64,000 nucleotides of DNA from Actinobacteria bacterium HGW-Actinobacteria-4 (lineage in GTDB: Bacteria; Actinomycetota; Actinomycetes; Actinomycetales; Demequinaceae): assembly GCA_002841315.1 (NCBI GenBank), contig PHEW01000001.1, forward strand, positions 310,001 through 374,000, given 5' to 3'. The stretch's first letter is position 1. Each line of letters begins with the position of its first letter. Both the position numbers and the translations under genes were made by a program. Shown one piece after another: positions 1 through 8,584 of this stretch. Under the pieces are notes generated by a model. The model did no database searches. It was not told the origin of the DNA and saw nothing but the letters and a program-made list of their open reading frames with translations.

Positions 1-836
1 CCAATAATGTCCGCGTACCAGGTGTTTACCACTGCCGGTCCACGCAGGATTGACGGAATGCCCTCGCGGATCACCTTTCCCGCGTCAGCCTTGCGGGTGA
101 CCGAGCGTGCCGTGACAAGCACACGAGTGTTGTCGGGGATGTCCGCGATCGAATCGACGATCGAGACAAACCTGCGCTCGGAGAGTGCGGACACTGCTGC
201 AGAGTCGATCACCGCCTGCTGGAAGGTTGCGGGCACCGTCAGCAGGGACCCAGTGACGTTGCCCTCCTGCCCCACCAGCGTGGTGACACGCGCGAGCTCG
301 GTGGAGATTCCCAGCGACTCAGGGGTGTTGCGTCGAACCGCGTCAAGCGCGGCGGCCATGGTCGCGTAGTCGGCTGTCACGCGCGCGACCGCGTCTTCGG
401 CAGGCCACACAAACCAGCCGTCGGCGTCGCGGGGCACGTCCCGTGCCGTGCGCAGATCCGTGAGGGCGGGAGTCCCCGCCCCACCCTCAAGGATGGCGCG
501 AACGTCATTCACCACTGCCGCCACTGCCGCTGAGGTCTCGGCCTGCTCATCCAGCGCGCCCAACGTGTCGTTGAGCTGAACGACGGCACTCGACACGCGG
601 GACGAGAACGTGATGTAGGAGTGCAGGTAGTTGACGGCGTTCCAACGCTCATCCTGAAGGTCGTTCGTCAAGGTGGCAGCGGCGTCAATAACGTCGAGGA
701 GCTGCTCCACGTTCTGCGCACGCGAGAGGTCTCGGGTCGCTTGCAGGGTCACCAAACCGGCGGCGAGCACGAGCACCATAATTGGCACCGCGACCACCGC
801 GAGGATCTTCCCGCGAATACCGAGCCGTTGGAGCAT
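1..836 (-). CDS. Membrane sensor protein, N-terminal part (NIT-like sensor domain), truncated by window edge
   Basis: The reading frame stays open from an ATG at 836 to the left edge, so at least 278 N-terminal residues are visible and the C-terminus is missing. The protein starts MLQRLGIRGKILAVVAVPIM and has a transmembrane helix at about residues 10-30. An all-helical, Ala/Val/Glu-rich extracytoplasmic region follows. This layout matches the nitrate/nitrite-sensing (NIT) domain at the front of actinobacterial sensor kinases and related signalling proteins; the assignment is by resemblance only. A GGGAGAGG ribosome site precedes the ATG. The output domain (kinase, GGDEF or other) lies outside the window, so the function is not settled. 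Confidence 0.6.
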   Translation of the reverse strand, partial: MLQRLGIRGKILAVVAVPIMVLVLAAGLVTLQATRDLSRAQNVEQLLDVIDAAATLTNDLQDERWNAVNYLHSYITFSSRVSSAVVQLNDTLGALDEQAETSAAVAAVVNDVRAILEGGAGTPALTDLRTARDVPRDADGWFVWPAEDAVARVTADYATMAAALDAVRRNTPESLGISTELARVTTLVGQEGNVTGSLLTVPATFQQAVIDSAAVSALSERRFVSIVDSIADIPDNTRVLVTARSVTRKADAGKVIREGIPSILRGPAVVNTWYADII

Positions 837-1016
837 GGAACCTCTCCCTTGCGTACCGTCGAGGGTGGTGACGGTAGGTCTTTCCTCCGGTGGCGATGAG
901 CCTGGACCCCACTGTTATCGGCTGCGATGCCAACGAACATGAGTACAAGCGCTTACGCCTTACTGGTTGAGACGCTATAGGTTGCACTCTATGACGGCAG
1001 TTCTGGGAGGTTTTTG

Positions 1017-1994
1017 ATGAAAGTGGCCGTTTTGCCCCATTTTGGGGGTCCTGAATCCTTCAAAGTTGAGAGCGCTCTCCCTCCGGTCGCTGATCGGCAC
1101 GAGGTTGTGATCGCGGTGGCCGCAGCCGGCGTTAATCGTGCGGACGTCCTTCAGCGCCAAGGCCACTATCCAGCGCCTCCTGGCGCACCGGCGTGGCCCG
1201 GGCTCGAAGTAAGCGGAACCATTGCTGCGACTGGTAGTGACGTGGCGCGCTGGAATGTCGGCGATCGCGTGTGCGCGTTACTGGCAGGAGGGGGCTACGC
1301 CGAACTCGTTACCGTTGCCGAGGACCTCGTACTGCCGGCACCTCCCGGCCTGCCATTGGTGTCAGCTGGCGGCCTCGTGGAAGCGGCATGCACCGTGTGG
1401 TCTAACCTCCGGGCGGCCGATGCCGCGGCTGGCCAAACGCTCCTGGTCCACGGGGGCTCGGGTGGAGTGGGCACCACGGCGATTCAGATCGGCAAGGCAC
1501 TCGGCATGCGGGTGGTGGTCACCGCTGGAGGTGCAGAACGAGCACAGCGGTGCCGGGACCTGGGCGCGGACGTGGCGATCGACTATCACGTTGACGACTT
1601 CGTTGAGGCGGCTCAAGACATGGGTGGGGCGGACGTGATTGTGGACGTCGTAGGTGCGGCGTACCTCGAGCGGAACATTGCTGCGCTCGCTCCAGATGGC
1701 ACGCTCGTTGTCATCGGGCTTCAGCAGGGCTCCACTGCCCCGCTGAACCTCGCGACCCTCCTCGCCAAGCGGGCCCGCGTGATCGGCACCACACTACGGA
1801 GCAGGCCACACGACCAGAAGGCCGCAATCGTGGCAGCAGTGGAGCGCGATGTCTGGCCATGGGTTCCACGTCACCTGCAACCAGTCATCCACCGCACCTA
1901 CGCACTCGATGACGTGGTCGATGCTCACCGCGAGATGGACTCGGGTGCAGTGTTCGGCAAACTCATCCTCACCACGGAAGCGGCGACGGCCTAA
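1017..1994 (+). CDS. NAD(P)H:quinone oxidoreductase, zinc-independent MDR/PIG3 family
   Basis: A 325-residue medium-chain dehydrogenase/reductase. The N-terminal GroES-like half contains AGVNRADVLQRQGHYPAPPGAP, typical of the PIG3/QOR branch. The Rossmann half has a GGSGGVGTTAIQIGKALG nucleotide-binding loop near residue 150, followed by TAGGAERAQRCRDLGAD. The cysteines that bind catalytic zinc in alcohol dehydrogenases are absent, as expected for quinone reductases. It probably reduces quinones with NADPH in the cytoplasm. ATG 1017 is preferred over the adjacent TTG 1014 because GGGAGG at 1005-1010 sits six bases before the ATG. Its stop overlaps the convergent sugar-isomerase gene by four bases. 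Confidence 0.88.
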   Translation: MKVAVLPHFGGPESFKVESALPPVADRHEVVIAVAAAGVNRADVLQRQGHYPAPPGAPAWPGLEVSGTIAATGSDVARWNVGDRVCALLAGGGYAELVTVAEDLVLPAPPGLPLVSAGGLVEAACTVWSNLRAADAAAGQTLLVHGGSGGVGTTAIQIGKALGMRVVVTAGGAERAQRCRDLGADVAIDYHVDDFVEAAQDMGGADVIVDVVGAAYLERNIAALAPDGTLVVIGLQQGSTAPLNLATLLAKRARVIGTTLRSRPHDQKAAIVAAVERDVWPWVPRHLQPVIHRTYALDDVVDAHREMDSGAVFGKLILTTEAATA

Positions 1995-3223
1995 GCGAGG
2001 TTTCCCGCAGCAAGGGATGCAGCCAGCGCGGGCGAGATCGGCAAGCGCGGAATCAGTGTGGCTTGAACGGCATGGTACGTATCCGCCTTGCCCTCCCAGA
2101 CGGTGCGGGACACCTCGTTATCCGTGCCGAGCTCATGCCACCAGGATCCCTGCTGATGGTCAAGGTGGTGGTCTCCCACGTAGTCCCACCACTGCTGATA
2201 CTGCTGGGCATACTCGTCGCGCTTGGTCTTTGACCATAGCGCCGCCGCCGCTCCGATGGCCTCCGCCGCAACCCAGTGCATGCGCTCACGCACCACAGGC
2301 TTTCCATCCCAGTCAACGGTGTAAACGAATCCGGGCGCGCCGTCAACGTTCCATCCTTCACGCACTCCGGCGTCGTAGAGAGCGCGGGCGTCGTCCGCCA
2401 TCCACTCCGGTGCGGCCATGCCAGCTTGCTGCAACGAGGCGGCAAGTTGCAGAGTGAGTCGCGCCCACTCAAACCAGTGCCCGATGGTCGCGCCATAGGG
2501 CCTAAAGGGGTGGGCCGGGGTGTCTTTGTTGAAGTCGAGGTCAGGCTCCCAGGCCTCACTGAAGTGCTCCGGGAGCCGCCACGAGTTGCCGCGCGCAAAG
2601 GTATGCACCGCGCGCTCACAGATGCGAAGCCCGCGCCGCAGGTACTCATGATCATTGGTGACATCGGCCGCCGCAAGATATGCCTCAAGGGTGTGCATGT
2701 TCGCGTTGATGCCCCGGTATGACTCCCCTTCCGACCAGTCTGCAGTGAAGCTCTCGCGGCTCATGCCCACAAGGTCGTCCCAGAACCGATCAGTGTGAAT
2801 CGCGAGTGCCTCGTCGAGCAGGGCCCGAGCCCCCGGGCGGCCCGCTGCCGTTGCTGACGAAGCGGCGAGAATCACAAAGGCGTGCCCATACGCCTCTTTG
2901 GTCGTGTTGGTAGGCCCGCTGGTGTTGACCGCCGCAAACCACCCTCCATGGTCGTGGTCTTTGAGGCGTCCCTGGAGCGCTTCGACGCCATGGTCAACGA
3001 GCGCCGACGCCCCCGGCCGGCCCATCATCGACGCGAGCGCGTAGACGTGAGTCATGCGACACGTGATCCACAACTCGGTGTCCTTCTTGACATGGCGCGT
3101 GCCGTCCTCGGCAAGCCATCCAAACCCGCCTTGGGGGTCGACGCTCGCCTCTCCAAAGTCGAGAAGGCGGCACGTTTCGCCTTCGAGCCAACGGTGATGG
3201 GACGGTGACGTAAGCCAGTTCAT
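1991..3223 (-). CDS. AGE-family sugar epimerase/isomerase (YihS/mannose-isomerase-like)
   Basis: A 410-residue protein of the N-acylglucosamine 2-epimerase superfamily, an (alpha/alpha)6 barrel. Visible signatures include DTELWITCRMTHVYALA, HGGWFAAV, KEAYGHAFVILAASS, RGINANMHTLEAYLAA and MHWVAAEAIGAAAALW, which carry the His, Arg and Glu residues that line the active site in this family. The most likely activity is interconversion of mannose or a similar aldose with its ketose; the exact sugar cannot be read from sequence. A TAGGCT box (complement of 3230-3235) ends six bases before the ATG, so the message is probably leaderless. The gene is followed by a convergent quinone reductase and preceded by a HAD phosphatase gene on the same strand. 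Confidence 0.85.
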   Translation of the reverse strand: MNWLTSPSHHRWLEGETCRLLDFGEASVDPQGGFGWLAEDGTRHVKKDTELWITCRMTHVYALASMMGRPGASALVDHGVEALQGRLKDHDHGGWFAAVNTSGPTNTTKEAYGHAFVILAASSATAAGRPGARALLDEALAIHTDRFWDDLVGMSRESFTADWSEGESYRGINANMHTLEAYLAAADVTNDHEYLRRGLRICERAVHTFARGNSWRLPEHFSEAWEPDLDFNKDTPAHPFRPYGATIGHWFEWARLTLQLAASLQQAGMAAPEWMADDARALYDAGVREGWNVDGAPGFVYTVDWDGKPVVRERMHWVAAEAIGAAAALWSKTKRDEYAQQYQQWWDYVGDHHLDHQQGSWWHELGTDNEVSRTVWEGKADTYHAVQATLIPRLPISPALAASLAAGNLA

Positions 3224-3247
3224 GGCATCAGCCTATCTGCGCAGGAC

Positions 3248-4108
3248 CTAGAGCACGGCGAGGCGATCTGGGTCAATCAGACGGTGGAGAACGGTCAGCA
3301 CGCCGTCTTCCTCGACAGTGCCGATGACTTCGTCGGCCGCCTCCCGAACCTTGTCCGGTGCGTTTCCCATGGCGGACGATTGCTTGGCCCATCGCAGCAT
3401 CTCAATGTCGTTGTTCCCGTCGCCTACCGCCACCGTGTGATCCGGGTAGACGCCTAGTTGCCGACGCAAGGTCTCCAGCGCCGACGCCTTGGATACCCCG
3501 GGAGGGGTCAGGTCAAGCCATGCTGTGTATCCCACGGCGTAGGTGACTTCAGACAGGCCGATGCGTTCCACCAAGTCGTCAAAGTGGGCGACGTCAACCC
3601 CGGGAGCGCGAACCACCACGCGGGTGGCTTCGTCATGACACAACTCGTCAAAGTTCTCCACAAGGCGCTGCCGTCCCGCGAGTTCACCCATGGGAAACTC
3701 GCGGCTCACGCGAAAACCCACACCAAGGTCCTCGACCGCATAGAACGCGTCAGGCATCTCGTCGCGAATCAGCTCAAGGGCCGCGCGGGGGTTGAACGTG
3801 ATCTTCTCGACGATGTCATAGCCGCCCGGGGTGGCGGGGTTCAACCGGATCGTGACAGCACCGTTAGAGCACACGGCCCACCCGCGCCGGATCCCGAGCG
3901 CCTCTGCAACGGGCAGGGTCGCGACAATGTTGCGCCCGGTCGCGAGGATCACGTGATTGCGGCACATGCGCGCCTTCTCAACGGCGTCCGCCACCACCGG
4001 CGAAATGTCGCCGCCCCAGTGCATCAGGGTTCCGTCAATGTCGAGGCCCAGCAACCGCCAGTCGTCACGGTCCAACGGAGGCTTGAAGTCCTCGGGAGGC
4101 ACGGTCAT
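3248..4108 (-). CDS. HAD-superfamily hydrolase, Cof-type sugar phosphatase
   Basis: A 286-residue cytoplasmic phosphatase. Motif I is LGLDIDGTLMHWGG, with nucleophile Asp and general acid Asp near residues 23 and 25. Motif II is in ILATGRN, and motif IV is VGDGNNDIEML near residue 228. A large insert between motifs II and III is the C2 cap typical of Cof/YidA enzymes acting on sugar phosphates or related small phosphoesters. A TAGGGT box (complement of 4115-4120) lies exactly six bases before the ATG, suggesting a leaderless transcript. It sits between serS upstream and the AGE isomerase downstream, all on the minus strand. Substrate unknown. Confidence 0.88.
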   Translation of the reverse strand: MTVPPEDFKPPLDRDDWRLLGLDIDGTLMHWGGDISPVVADAVEKARMCRNHVILATGRNIVATLPVAEALGIRRGWAVCSNGAVTIRLNPATPGGYDIVEKITFNPRAALELIRDEMPDAFYAVEDLGVGFRVSREFPMGELAGRQRLVENFDELCHDEATRVVVRAPGVDVAHFDDLVERIGLSEVTYAVGYTAWLDLTPPGVSKASALETLRRQLGVYPDHTVAVGDGNNDIEMLRWAKQSSAMGNAPDKVREAADEVIGTVEEDGVLTVLHRLIDPDRLAVL

Positions 4109-4155
4109 GACACGACCCTACGACGGGCGCCCGGCATCTCGCGACCCACAGCGCT

Positions 4156-5427
4156 CTACTTGACCGGCTCGAGAAGCTCAAGACCACCCAGGTACGGCCG
4201 CAGAAGTGGCGGCACGTAGACAGCGCCGTCCGCTTGCTGGTGGTTCTCGAGCAACGCGACCAGCCAGCGCGTGGTGCCGATGGTGCCGTTCACGGTGGCC
4301 ACGGGTTCCGTCCCGCCTTCGCCCCGTTCGCGGATGCTCAGCCGACGCGCCTGATAGGTGGTGCAGTTCGAGGTGGACGTGACCTCCATCCACCGTTCCT
4401 GGCTGGGAAGCCACGCCTCGCAGTCGAACTTACGCGCCGCGCTCAGGCCCAGATCCCCGGCGGCGGTGTCGATCACGCGGTAAGGCAGTTCGAGTGCCTG
4501 CAGCATGGCCTCCTCGATGGCGAGAAAGCGCGCATGCTCAGCCGCAGCATCGGCCGCTGTGCAATACGTGAACATCTCGACTTTGTGGAACTGGTGGACC
4601 CGAATGATGCCGCGAGTGTCACGGCCTGCGGATCCGGCCTCACGCCGGTAGCACGCGCTCCAACCCGCGTAGCGCAGGGGGCCGGTCTCGAGGTCGAGGA
4701 TCTCATCGGCGTGGTAACCCGCGAGTGCCACTTCGCTGGTACCTGTGAGGTAGAGGTTGTCACGTTCAAGGTAGTAGATCTCATCGGCGTGTGCCCCCAG
4801 AAAGCCGGTGCCCGCCATCGTCTCGGGGCGCACCAACGTGGGCGTCATCATCGGGGTGAAGCCTGCATCAATGGCCGATGCCATGGCCGCGTTGAGGATC
4901 GCCAGTTCAAGTCGCGCGCCGATCCCGGTGAGGAAGTAGAAGCGGGCACCAGAGACCTTCGCGCCGCGTTCCATGTCGATAGCGCGGAGCGACTCTCCCA
5001 AGGCGAGGTGATCCTTGACCTCGATGCCCTCGGCGGCGAAATCGCGGGGTGTGCCCACGCGCCGTAGCTCCACGTAATCGTCCTCGCCACCGGCTGGCAC
5101 GCCTGGCTCGGGAAGGTTGCCAATAGCGCGAGCGAGCTCAACCGCCTTGGTGCCAGCGGCATCGGCCGATGCCTGAAGCTCTTTGACCTCACTGGCCAGC
5201 GCTTGCGCCTTCGCGAGCAGGGTCGCCTTGTCCGCACCGGTGGCCTGTGCAACCTCTTTGCCCAACGCCTTCTGTTCGGCACGGCGCGACTCGAACAGCG
5301 CGAGCGCCGCCCGGCTCTCGGCGTCCGCGGCGAGCACGGCATCCACCACGCCTGGGTCTTCGCCTCGTGAGCGCTGGCTCTCGCGGACCTGGTCCGGGTC
5401 GCTACGGAGCAACTTGAGGTCAATCAT
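4156..5427 (-). CDS. serS: Seryl-tRNA synthetase
   Basis: A 423-residue class II aminoacyl-tRNA synthetase that charges tRNA-Ser (and tRNA-Sec where present). The first ~100 residues form the long helical coiled-coil arm that binds the tRNA variable loop. The catalytic core follows, with class II motif 2 in [16 protein letters not shown] and HQFHKVEMF, and motif 3 in [18 protein letters not shown], the form usual in Actinobacteria. Length is normal. The ATG is preceded at six bases by a TAGACT box (complement of 5434-5439), so the mRNA is probably leaderless. A lipid kinase gene starts 36 bases away on the other strand. Confidence 0.97.
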   Translation of the reverse strand: MIDLKLLRSDPDQVRESQRSRGEDPGVVDAVLAADAESRAALALFESRRAEQKALGKEVAQATGADKATLLAKAQALASEVKELQASADAAGTKAVELARAIGNLPEPGVPAGGEDDYVELRRVGTPRDFAAEGIEVKDHLALGESLRAIDMERGAKVSGARFYFLTGIGARLELAILNAAMASAIDAGFTPMMTPTLVRPETMAGTGFLGAHADEIYYLERDNLYLTGTSEVALAGYHADEILDLETGPLRYAGWSACYRREAGSAGRDTRGIIRVHQFHKVEMFTYCTAADAAAEHARFLAIEEAMLQALELPYRVIDTAAGDLGLSAARKFDCEAWLPSQERWMEVTSTSNCTTYQARRLSIRERGEGGTEPVATVNGTIGTTRWLVALLENHQQADGAVYVPPLLRPYLGGLELLEPVK

Positions 5428-5433
5428 GTGGTG

Positions 5434-5457
5434 AGTCTAACGGGGTCCGCGTAGGCT
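5434..5457. promoter_or_regulatory. Back-to-back leaderless -10 boxes for serS and the lipid kinase
   Basis: On the minus strand, TAGACT (complement of 5434-5439) is followed by six bases and the serS ATG. On the plus strand, TAGGCT (5452-5457) is followed by six bases and the ATG at 5464. Each -10 box implies transcription starting at the A of the start codon. The two promoters must therefore place their -35 regions inside or next to each other's gene, and the polymerases would collide or exclude each other. The boxes are read directly; promoter activity is inferred. Confidence 0.7.
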
Positions 5458-5463
5458 CGTCCC

Positions 5464-6654
5464 ATGGTTCTCAGTATCACTCTGGCAAGCGTTGCGCTTG
5501 CCATTGGCATCGCGGCCCTGTCGCTCGCGATCATGCTCGTGAGGCGAGTGGGTGCGCGCGAACCTGCGATCATTCCGGCCTTCCTTCGGAGGACCCTCAA
5601 CATTCGGCCGGCCGAGCACGGCCCATACAACGATTACAGCGCCGCGGGGGAAGGCAAAGAGGTGGTCGCGTTCATTGCGAACCCCACCAAGGATGGGATC
5701 TCCGAACTACGCGAGCAGGCCTTCCGGGCATGCGCGAACCGGTACTTGCCACAGCCGATGTGGTTCCACACCACCGCGGAAGATCCCGGCGTCAGCATGA
5801 CTCGCGAGGCGATCGAAGCAGGGGCCAACGTGGTGGTCGCTGTGGGCGGCGACGGTACTGTCCGTGCGGTCGCGGGAGTAGCCGCAGAGATGGGCGTTCC
5901 GATGGGCATCGTGCCCATGGGTACCGGGAACATTCTGGCGCGCAATCTGGAACTCCCATTGACTGACCGCAAGGCCGCGCTACGCGGGATTCTCGAGGGC
6001 GACAACCGCGTGATTGACGTGGGGTGGCTTGAGATCGAACGCCATGACGGCCCTGATCGCGACAACCCGCACATCTTCTTGGTCATCGCAGGCGCGGGAC
6101 TGGACGCAGAAATGGTCGCCGGGGCCGATGCCGGCGCCAAACGTCGCCTGGGGTGGGTCGCGTACTTCTTTGCCGCGATGCGACACATGGGAGCAAAGCG
6201 CATGCGCGCAACCGTCGCCGTGGACGGCGCGGAACCGGTCGACTCCCTGATGCGCACCGTGATCTTCGCGAACTGCGGGAAGCTGCCCGGCGGATTCCAA
6301 CTGGTCCCCGATGCCTCGATGGACGACGGCACCCTCGACGTCGCCACGATCGACGCACGGGGTGGGGTTGTGGGGTGGACCGAGCTGTTCGGAAAGGTGG
6401 TCGCGCAGGGCGCGGGCATCAAGCAGCCTGAGGTACCGGCGGCGTGGCGCACATCGCGCATTGATCACGTGCGCGGCACCTCCATCGAGGTTCGCATGGA
6501 GCACCCCCAGCGTGTTCAGGCGGACGGCGAGTCGCTCGGTAAAGCCTCGGTGGTGAGGGGGTGGGTTGACCCGGGCGCGCTCACGGTCCGGATACCCACC
6601 AAGTCACGGGAGAAGGCGGAAGAGGCGCAGACCCTCACGGGCGCACCAGCGTAG
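5464..6654 (+). CDS. Diacylglycerol kinase family lipid kinase
   Basis: A 396-residue protein of the DAGK catalytic family. An N-terminal transmembrane segment (about residues 5-25) is followed by the catalytic domain with VVVAVGGDGTVRAVAG (the GGDGT nucleotide loop) and VPMGTGNILARNLELP. The C-terminal half contains FGK-like lipid-binding strands and ends near residue 375, followed by a charged tail. It probably phosphorylates diacylglycerol, undecaprenol or another membrane lipid at the inner face. Its start is leaderless by the TAGGCT/six-base rule. It ends two bases before the convergent pheA stop. Confidence 0.9.
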   Translation: MVLSITLASVALAIGIAALSLAIMLVRRVGAREPAIIPAFLRRTLNIRPAEHGPYNDYSAAGEGKEVVAFIANPTKDGISELREQAFRACANRYLPQPMWFHTTAEDPGVSMTREAIEAGANVVVAVGGDGTVRAVAGVAAEMGVPMGIVPMGTGNILARNLELPLTDRKAALRGILEGDNRVIDVGWLEIERHDGPDRDNPHIFLVIAGAGLDAEMVAGADAGAKRRLGWVAYFFAAMRHMGAKRMRATVAVDGAEPVDSLMRTVIFANCGKLPGGFQLVPDASMDDGTLDVATIDARGGVVGWTELFGKVVAQGAGIKQPEVPAAWRTSRIDHVRGTSIEVRMEHPQRVQADGESLGKASVVRGWVDPGALTVRIPTKSREKAEEAQTLTGAPA

Positions 6655-6656
6655 GA

Positions 6657-7610
6657 CTAGTGCTTCCCGCCACGCAAACCCTCGACCCACGCTCGCGCGG
6701 TCTCGAAGTCGTGGTCTGACGTCCCTGGAGCGATGGGCGTGGGGCCTTCGCTGAACGCCGCAGGGTAGGAACCCAGAAACAGCACGAGCGGGCAGGTGCG
6801 GCGAAGCCCGATGAGCGCCTCAGCCATCCGCGCCTCAGCAATGTGCCCGGAGGCATCGATCGAGAACGAATACTCACCGGGCCTGTCCCCGATGGGCCGG
6901 GACTCGATCCGCGACAGGTTGACGCCGCGCGCTGCAAACTGCTCAAGCATCTCGAGGAGTGCGCCTGCCTTATCCGTAGGCAAGTGAACCATCAGAGTGG
7001 TCTTGTCCGCGCCGGTGGGGGCCGGTACCGCCTCGGGGCGACCCACCCGCACAAATCGCGTCGCGGCGCGTCGGTTGTCGGCAACCGAGTCTTCGAGCAC
7101 GTCAAGGCCCAGTCGTTCACCGGTGCCTGGCGGGGCGAGCGCGGCCTCGAATCCGACTTGTGCCACCGAGTGGGACGTGTCCGCCAGCAGCGCCGCCGCT
7201 GCGACGTTCGACGAGGATGGCACGAACACCACTCCCGGCAAGCGATCGTTCGCCCAACGCCGCACCTGTGCCCAGCCATGGGAGTGTGCGCTCACACGCT
7301 CGATGTCCTTCAGGTTGGTGCCCGGACGCACCACAAGTTCGAATGCGACCGGCAACACCACCTCACCCAGAATCACCAGGGGCGCGCCCGTCGCGAGGGT
7401 GTCGAGCGTTGCGGTCACGCCGCCCTCGACCGTGTTCTCGATCGCGACAACCGCGTAGTCCGCCTCACCAGAACGCACCGCACCCAAGGCGGTCAAGACA
7501 TCGACCACAGGTACGTGTTGCGCGTGCCCATCCGGCACCATCGCGCGCATCGCATGATAGGTGAAGGTGCCTTCCGGGCCCAGATAGGCGTAGCGGGGCT
7601 TGGTCGACAC
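6657..7610 (-). CDS. pheA: Prephenate dehydratase
   Basis: A 317-residue monofunctional enzyme converting prephenate to phenylpyruvate in phenylalanine synthesis. The catalytic PDT domain starts at AYLGPEGTFTYHA and carries IENTVEGGVTATLD and the catalytic Thr-Arg-Phe motif in AATRFVRVG. A C-terminal ACT domain follows, with GALLEMLEQFAARGVNLSRIESRP, the GAL and ESRP motifs that bind phenylalanine for feedback control. There is no chorismate mutase domain. The GTG start directly abuts the TGA of the upstream glycosyltransferase-like gene, and its ribosome site GAGGAG lies inside that gene, so the two are translationally coupled. Confidence 0.95.
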   Translation of the reverse strand: MSTKPRYAYLGPEGTFTYHAMRAMVPDGHAQHVPVVDVLTALGAVRSGEADYAVVAIENTVEGGVTATLDTLATGAPLVILGEVVLPVAFELVVRPGTNLKDIERVSAHSHGWAQVRRWANDRLPGVVFVPSSSNVAAAALLADTSHSVAQVGFEAALAPPGTGERLGLDVLEDSVADNRRAATRFVRVGRPEAVPAPTGADKTTLMVHLPTDKAGALLEMLEQFAARGVNLSRIESRPIGDRPGEYSFSIDASGHIAEARMAEALIGLRRTCPLVLFLGSYPAAFSEGPTPIAPGTSDHDFETARAWVEGLRGGKH

Positions 7611-8489
7611 TCAGTTCTCCTCAGTTGGGGCGCGGCGCAGGCGAGCACCCACGGCACTTCGGGTAGAGGTCAGGCCCGCTCGGACGCGACGCGTACTCAC
7701 TGCCATCATGACGTCACGGTACTGGGTCGCACGACTGGCTGCCGACCGATCAGCTCCGGTATGGGGCTTATGACGAATTTCGCAATCAACCTCGGTCACG
7801 GTGAGGCCAGCCTGCAGCACATCGAGCGTCATTCCCACCTCAAGACCGGCGCCGCGTGCGAGGGGCATCGCCGCCTCAAGGGCCTCGCGACTCATGCAAC
7901 GTATCCGACTCAACGGTTGCTCAGGCACCCAGTTTGCAGTCTTCTCCACGGCTCTGCGTGCCAACTTCGCTGCAACACCTGGCGAGCGGCGGCGAGTGTC
8001 CGTGAGCGCAATCGCGAGATCGGCCACATGCTCTGTCACCGCCTGCACTAAGGGCGCAGCACCAATGGCGTAGTTGCCGAGGCTGCCCTGCAACATGAGC
8101 ACAGCGCGGGGCTCGCGCGCGGGATCATCGCGCATCGCGATGACCGAGGCACCAGTCTCCATTGCCACGGTCCTGCCTCGATAGTGAGAGTGCCGCACCA
8201 CGACTGCCCCCGCCTTCCGGGCGAGATCCTGGGTGTTGTCCGTCGATCCGTCATCCACGACCAACACGAGGTCAACGCCCGGAATCGCCCGAGCGGCCCG
8301 GACAGTCGCCGCGATGCGACGGGCCTGGTTGTGAGCCACGATGAGGGCCGCAGCCAGCGAAGCGTCACGCGTGACGTCTTTGCGCGTGCGGTTGCGCTTC
8401 TTGGTAGCACCTGGCGCCGTGACAGCGGTGGCAGACGCATCGCTGTGGGCCGCGGGCTGCGGCGCTGAAGGGCGAGGCGGGACGGCCAT
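7611..8489 (-). CDS. GT-A (family 2) glycosyltransferase-like protein with a lost DxD motif
   Basis: A 292-residue protein with a basic, Ala/Pro-rich N-terminal tail (about 45 residues) and then a GT2 fold: ALIVAHNQARRIAATVRAAR and LVLVVDDGSTDNTQDLARKAGAVVV. Where active relatives have a metal-binding DxD (typically VDADLG), this protein has LMLQGSLGN (residues 132-139), so both aspartates are missing. The later LSGQR-type motif is also altered to LSRIRCM. It may be inactive or have a changed role. It is translationally coupled to pheA. TAGGCT (complement of 8496-8501) lies six bases before the ATG, so the pair is probably expressed from a leaderless promoter. Confidence 0.75.
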   Translation of the reverse strand: MAVPPRPSAPQPAAHSDASATAVTAPGATKKRNRTRKDVTRDASLAAALIVAHNQARRIAATVRAARAIPGVDLVLVVDDGSTDNTQDLARKAGAVVVRHSHYRGRTVAMETGASVIAMRDDPAREPRAVLMLQGSLGNYAIGAAPLVQAVTEHVADLAIALTDTRRRSPGVAAKLARRAVEKTANWVPEQPLSRIRCMSREALEAAMPLARGAGLEVGMTLDVLQAGLTVTEVDCEIRHKPHTGADRSAASRATQYRDVMMAVSTRRVRAGLTSTRSAVGARLRRAPTEEN

Positions 8490-8584
8490 GGGTCCAGCCT
8501 ATCGAGACGCGCTGGAAGAGCGGTGAACCACGGGCGTCCGGTCGCTACTTTGCGGGACGGCGTGCAGTGCGCAAGAGTGGCCCT

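Noticed and set aside
6843-8051. Long plus-strand open frame (402 codons) opposite pheA and the glycosyltransferase-like gene
   Set aside because: Arg/His-rich composition typical of an antisense shadow in GC-rich DNA; no ribosome site and both genes on the other strand have clear domains.
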